DNA from: JAICYJ01 sp038212095
GTDB taxonomy: Bacteria > Actinomycetota > Thermoleophilia > Gaiellales > JAICJC01
DNA length: 64,000 nt
Assembly: GCA_038212095.1 (NCBI GenBank)
Contig: JBBQUW010000007.1
Span: forward strand, 62,001-126,000
Reading direction: 5' to 3'
Positions within the stretch are counted from its first letter, which is position 1. The number at the start of each line of letters is the position of its first letter. Below the pieces are notes generated by a model. That model was given only the letters and a program-made list of their open reading frames with translations. It searched no databases and was not told where the DNA came from. A program made the translations under genes and the position numbers. Positions 60,406 to 64,000 of the stretch are shown here, in pieces.

Positions 60406-60851
60406 TCGCGGGTGTCGAGGTCTATCCGCTGCGGCGGATCGTGGACGAGCGCGGCTCGGTGATGCACATGCTGCGGGCTGACGCCGATCACTTCCAGGGC
60501 TTCGGTGAGATCTACTTCTCGACCGTCAACCCGGGTGCGATCAAGGGATGGCACATCCATCGCGAGATGACGCTCAACTACGCTTGCGTGGCCGGTATGG
60601 TGAAGCTGGTGCTCTACGACGATCGCCAGCACTCGGTCACCCGCGGGCAGCTGCAGGAGCTGTTCGTCGGCGACCTCAACTACGCCATGGTGCGGATTCC
60701 ACCGATGATCTGGAACGGCGTCAAGGGCATCGGTCAATCGCCGGCGATGATCGCCAACTGCGCCAGCCATCCGCACGACCCCGACGAGATCTCGCGGCTC
60801 GATCCGTTCTCCGACCGGATCCTGTACGACTGGTCGCTGAGGCACGGATGA
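60402..60851 (+). CDS. RmlC-like cupin, dTDP-4-dehydrorhamnose 3,5-epimerase family
   Basis: This is a 149-residue single-domain cupin. The segments RIVDERGSVMHMLR, FGEIYFSTVNPGAIKGWHIH, LVLYDDR, RIPPMIWNGVKGIG and the Asp-Pro-Phe ending DPFSDRILYDW match the RmlC-like epimerase subgroup that is found in many surface-glycan clusters. It would epimerise C3 and/or C5 of a nucleotide-linked 4-keto sugar. The substrate here is probably a CDP-sugar, but that is inference from rfbF and rfbH. GTG start overlapping rfbF; stop overlapping the next gene. Confidence 0.88.
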   Translation: MIAGVEVYPLRRIVDERGSVMHMLRADADHFQGFGEIYFSTVNPGAIKGWHIHREMTLNYACVAGMVKLVLYDDRQHSVTRGQLQELFVGDLNYAMVRIPPMIWNGVKGIGQSPAMIANCASHPHDPDEISRLDPFSDRILYDWSLRHG

Positions 60852-62101
60852 GCGGTCCCCGCGGCGAGTGCGACCTCGCCGTCGTCGGTGCCGGCATCCT
60901 GGGACTGGCCACCGCCCGAGAGCTGCTGGCCCGCTTCCCCGACCTCGAGCTGCAGGTGCTGGAGCGTGAAGGAGCGATCGCCACCCACCAGACCGGCCAC
61001 AACTCCGGGGTGATCCACCAGGGCGTCTACTACCAGCCGGGCTCGCTCAAGGCGGAGCTGTGCGTGGCCGGCGCGCGCGAGCTGTTTGAGTACTGCGACC
61101 AGCGCGGCATCCCGGCGCTTCGTTGCGGCAAGGTGATCGTGGCCAGCACCGCCGGCGAGTTGCCGCGGCTGGAGGAGCTGGAGCGGCGGGGGCGGGCGAA
61201 CGGCGTGCCGGGGCTGCGTCGCATCGACCGCGACGAGTTGGCCGAGATCGAGCCGCACGCCGTGGGCGTGGCGGCGCTGCACTCCCCCCAGACCGGGATA
61301 GTCGACTTCGCTCAGGTGGCCGCGGCCTACGCTGCCGACGTCGAGGCGGCGGGCGGTACGATCACGACCGGCTGCGAGGTGACCGGAGTCTGGCCGGGGC
61401 CGGGCAGGCTGCGGCTGGTGCACTCGCGCGGGGAGACGCGCGCCCGGCACGCGCTGTTCTGCGCCGGAGGCTGGTCTGACCGGCTGGCGGTGGCGGCCGG
61501 CGGCAGCGCGGATCCACGCATCGTGCCGTTCCGCGGCGCCTACCTGCGCCTGCGTCCCGAGCGTGCCCACCTGGTACGCGGGCTGATCTATCCGGTGCCC
61601 GATCCCGAGCTGCCCTTCCTCGGCGTGCACCTGACCCGGCAGGTCGGTGGCGATGTGCTGGTCGGCCCCAGCGCGCTGCTGGCCGGCGCCCGCGATGCGT
61701 ACCGGCTGGGGAGAGTCTCGCCCGGCGACGTCGTCTCGACGCTGACCTGGCCGGGCACCTACCGGATGGCGCGGCGGTTCTGGCGCACGGGCATCGATGA
61801 GCTGCGCCACGTGCTGCCCGGAGACTCCTTCGTCGCCGCCGCTGCGCGCTACGTGCCCGAGCTGCGTTCTGGCGACGTGCTGCCCGGCCCCGCCGGCGTG
61901 CGCGCGCAGGCTGTCGGCCGCGACGGCCGGCTGGTGGACGACTTCGTCTTCTCCCACAGCGAGCGGGCGCTGCACGTGCGCAATGCGCCGTCGCCTGCCG
62001 CCACCTCATCGCTTGCCATCGCACGTCACATCGCCGACCAGGCGGAGCGCGACTTCGATCTTGCGCGTCCACCTGCCGTCAATCCCAAGGAGCGATCATG
62101 A
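60848..62101 (+). CDS. FAD-dependent oxidoreductase, L-2-hydroxyglutarate oxidase (LhgO)-like
   Basis: This is a 417-residue DAO-family flavoprotein. The dinucleotide-binding fold VVGAGILGLATARELL is at the N-terminus, followed by GHNSGVIHQGVYYQPGSLKA, a strong LhgO signature, then PHAVGVAALHSPQTGIVDF and GPSALLAGARDAY. The C-terminal PGPAGVRAQAV region is also typical. LhgO oxidises L-2-hydroxyglutarate to 2-oxoglutarate, but its place between a sugar epimerase and two SDR enzymes suggests a different hydroxy-acid or sugar substrate. The ATG overlaps the cupin stop; the stop overlaps the next gene. Confidence 0.88.
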   Translation: MSGPRGECDLAVVGAGILGLATARELLARFPDLELQVLEREGAIATHQTGHNSGVIHQGVYYQPGSLKAELCVAGARELFEYCDQRGIPALRCGKVIVASTAGELPRLEELERRGRANGVPGLRRIDRDELAEIEPHAVGVAALHSPQTGIVDFAQVAAAYAADVEAAGGTITTGCEVTGVWPGPGRLRLVHSRGETRARHALFCAGGWSDRLAVAAGGSADPRIVPFRGAYLRLRPERAHLVRGLIYPVPDPELPFLGVHLTRQVGGDVLVGPSALLAGARDAYRLGRVSPGDVVSTLTWPGTYRMARRFWRTGIDELRHVLPGDSFVAAAARYVPELRSGDVLPGPAGVRAQAVGRDGRLVDDFVFSHSERALHVRNAPSPAATSSLAIARHIADQAERDFDLARPPAVNPKERS

Positions 62102-63111
62102 GAGTTCTCGTCACCGGTCATAAGGGCTACATCGGCAGCCACCTGGTCGAGCTGCTCAAGCAGCACGGCCACACGGTCACCGGCATCGACCTCGACCTGT
62201 TCCACGGCTGCGAGTGGGAGGCGCCGGTGGCGCCCGACGTCGAGCTGATCGCCGACGTGCGCAGCATCGATGCGCGGGTGGTGGATGGGCACGACGCCGT
62301 GTGTCACCTGGCGGCGATCTCGAATGACCCGATGGGCGATATGGACGAGGCGCTGACGCTCTCGGTCAACCGTGACGCTTCGATCAGGCTGGCAACGCTG
62401 TGCAAGCAGGTCGGCGTGCCGCGCTTCCTGTTCTCGGGCAGCTGCTCGGTGTATGGACAGGGCGAGACGCTCGACCTGGACGAGGGCGCCGCGCTCAACC
62501 CGCTGACCGCGTACGCCCGCTCGAAGATCGAGACCGAGGCGGCGGTGCGGCCGCTGGCCGGTCGCGACTTCTCGCCCACATACCTGCGAAATGCCACTGC
62601 GTATGGGCACTCGCCTGCACTTCGCATCGACCTGGTCGTGAACAACCTGCTGGCATGCGCTCATGCGCTGGGAGAGATCCGGATCATGAGCGATGGCTCG
62701 CCGTGGCGGCCGCTCACCCACTGCCGCGACATCGCGGCGGCCTTCGGGGCATGCCTGGAGGCTCCGCGCGAGTCGCTGCACAACCTGGCCGTCAACATCG
62801 GCGGCAACGCCGAGAACTACCAGGTGCGCGACGTCGCCGACCAGGTCAGGAGACTGGTGCCGACGGCGAGCATCGCCTACACCGGTGAGGTCGGTGCGGA
62901 TCCACGTGACTACCGGGTCAACTTCGATCTGCTGGGCCGCGTGCTGCCCTCGTTCCGGTTGGAGTACACGCTGGAGAGCGGCATGCGCGAGCTGCACGAG
63001 CGCTACCGTCGGCACGGCTTCTCGGCCGCCGACTTCCAGGGTGCCCGGTTCGTCCGGCTGCGGACGCTGTCGACGCGCATGCACCTGCTGTCGCCTCCCC
63101 TGGCTGCGTGA
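62098..63111 (+). CDS. NAD-dependent epimerase/dehydratase (extended SDR)
   Basis: This is a 337-residue nucleotide-sugar SDR enzyme. The Rossmann motif is GHKGYIGSHLVE, the structural segment is VCHLAAISND, the catalytic region contains Ser in SGSCSVYGQG and the YxxxK pair in YARSKIETE. The family includes UDP-glucose 4-epimerase and sugar dehydratases; it is not the RfbG type. In this operon it should reshape the same nucleotide-linked sugar as RfbF and the cupin. ATGA overlap upstream, GTGA overlap downstream. Confidence 0.9.
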   Translation: MRVLVTGHKGYIGSHLVELLKQHGHTVTGIDLDLFHGCEWEAPVAPDVELIADVRSIDARVVDGHDAVCHLAAISNDPMGDMDEALTLSVNRDASIRLATLCKQVGVPRFLFSGSCSVYGQGETLDLDEGAALNPLTAYARSKIETEAAVRPLAGRDFSPTYLRNATAYGHSPALRIDLVVNNLLACAHALGEIRIMSDGSPWRPLTHCRDIAAAFGACLEAPRESLHNLAVNIGGNAENYQVRDVADQVRRLVPTASIAYTGEVGADPRDYRVNFDLLGRVLPSFRLEYTLESGMRELHERYRRHGFSAADFQGARFVRLRTLSTRMHLLSPPLAA

Positions 63112-64000
63112 GGATCCTCTTCACAGGGGCCAGCTCGTTCACCGGCTGCTGGTTCGCCCGGCAGCTGGCGTCGGACGGGCACCATGTCACGGTCACGCTG
63201 CGGTCGCAGGCCTACGTGGGACTGCGCGCCCGCCGGGTCGCTCTGCTCGACGGCTGCGACCGCGTGGTCGGCGTCTCGTTCGGCGACCGGCGGTTCCTGG
63301 AGCTGGCGCGGACGGGGGAGTGGGACATGCTGTGCGCGCACGGGGCGCAGGTGGATGGCTACCGCTCCCCGCAGTTCGATGTGGCCGCCGCTCTGGCCGC
63401 CAATACGCGCGCGGCCGGTGAGGTCGTCGGCTGCTTTCCGCGGCTTTTGGTGACCGGCAGCGTGTTCGAGCCGGGGGAAGGGGAGGGTGACGAGCAGCTA
63501 CGCGCCCTCTCACCGTACGGGCTGTCGAAGGCGTTCACCGCCGAGACCCTCCGGTATCACTGCGCGGTGACCGGTTCGTCGTTCGGAAAGTTCGTGATTG
63601 CCAATCCGTTCGGCCCGTTTGAGGAGGAGCGGTTCACCACCGGGCTGGTGCGGGCGTGGCGGCGCGGTGAGGCGCCGGCCGTGCGAACCGCCGAGTACGT
63701 CCGCGACAACGTGCACGTCTCGCTCCTGGCGCTGGCGTATGCCGACTTCGCGCGGCGGCTGCCCGAGGGCGGTTGGAACGGATCGCTGGGAGTCAGCGGC
63801 TACCGCGAGGCGCAGGGTGACTTCGCGCGGCGGTTTGGTAACGAGATCGGCTCCCGGCTGGGGATCGAGACGCCTCTCACGCTGTGCGCTCAGACCGAGT
63901 GGCTGGAGCCGGCGGTGCGGATCAACGCCGATCAGGTGGACGGCGCGGCGCTGGGCTGGAGCGAGCAGTCCGCGTGGGACGGGCTGGCCGGCTACTACGC
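63108..64000 (+). CDS. NAD-dependent epimerase/dehydratase (extended SDR), partial
   Basis: This gene runs off the right edge with 297 complete codons visible. The N-terminal fold motif is LFTGASSFTGCWFARQL, a catalytic YxxxK is in SPYGLSKAF, and VRDNVHVSLLALAY is typical of the substrate-binding half. It is a second SDR sugar enzyme, perhaps a 4-ketosugar reductase or epimerase that finishes the deoxysugar. The GTG overlaps the previous stop. Assignment beyond the SDR family is not possible. Confidence 0.85.
   Translation, partial: MRILFTGASSFTGCWFARQLASDGHHVTVTLRSQAYVGLRARRVALLDGCDRVVGVSFGDRRFLELARTGEWDMLCAHGAQVDGYRSPQFDVAAALAANTRAAGEVVGCFPRLLVTGSVFEPGEGEGDEQLRALSPYGLSKAFTAETLRYHCAVTGSSFGKFVIANPFGPFEEERFTTGLVRAWRRGEAPAVRTAEYVRDNVHVSLLALAYADFARRLPEGGWNGSLGVSGYREAQGDFARRFGNEIGSRLGIETPLTLCAQTEWLEPAVRINADQVDGAALGWSEQSAWDGLAGYY

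Overview
The window is GC-rich and gene-dense, with many GTG and TTG starts and 4-base ATGA/GTGA stop-start overlaps. Together with DAP-type MurE, a MraZ-led dcw cluster without ftsA, a short RpoD-type sigma factor and a split glycine decarboxylase (GcvPA/GcvPB), this suggests an actinomycete, perhaps a deep-branching class such as Thermoleophilia. That is inference from gene content; no database search was possible. Both ends of the window cut through genes.

Layout. (1) 1-11762: a divergent catabolic locus. The left arm has a FrlB-like SIS deglycase, a FrlD-like PfkB kinase, a class III aminotransferase, two tandem oligopeptide-type binding lipoproteins and two permeases. The right arm has a LacI regulator, an M20 peptidase and two ABC ATPases. 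A LacI-type palindrome lies in the 60-base gap between the arms. I read this as uptake and deglycation of Amadori products (fructose-amino acids or glycated peptides). (2) 11763-13960: a decayed tad/Flp pilus locus, with a 5'-truncated cpaF, a frameshifted tadB, tadC and a pilin-like gene. (3) 14038-17753: a membrane multi-PAS diguanylate cyclase split by a frameshift. (4) 17829-22699: a 30-residue membrane peptide, an aldehyde dehydrogenase, then an NAD-salvage operon (NrtR-like Nudix regulator, pncB, and a fused nicotinamidase/NAD synthetase). (5) 22773-25291: an RpoD-type sigma factor and a NlpC/P60 hydrolase. (6) 25474-40813: the dcw cluster in the order mraZ-rsmH-ftsL-ftsI-murE-murF-mraY-murD-ftsW-murG-murC-murB-ftsQ-ftsZ, preceded by four TGGGN MraZ boxes. 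(7) 40849-45916: a possible structured leader, the glycine cleavage operon gcvT-H-PA-PB and a HAD phosphatase. (8) 45977-50343: a Cys-rich protein, L,D-transpeptidase, ArfB, endonuclease IV, GltX and a Gly-repeat membrane protein. (9) 50374-64000: a glycan cluster with a triple-domain glycosyltransferase, two paralogous GT2 enzymes, a GT2-SEC-C fusion, RfbH and RfbF for CDP-3,6-dideoxysugars, a cupin epimerase, an LhgO-like oxidase and two SDR enzymes.

The most interesting signals are: three promoters of the sigma-28 (FliA/WhiG) type, (T[AC]AA)-N16-GCCGAT, that drive the divergent arms of the glycan cluster and imply co-regulation with motility or development, possibly flagellin glycosylation; a GT2 gene flanked by about 62-base direct repeats that carry those promoters; a PncA-NadE fusion that joins an ammonia-releasing to an ammonia-consuming enzyme; the Amadori-type locus abutting a truncated pilus gene; and a gcv leader with two mutually exclusive stems.
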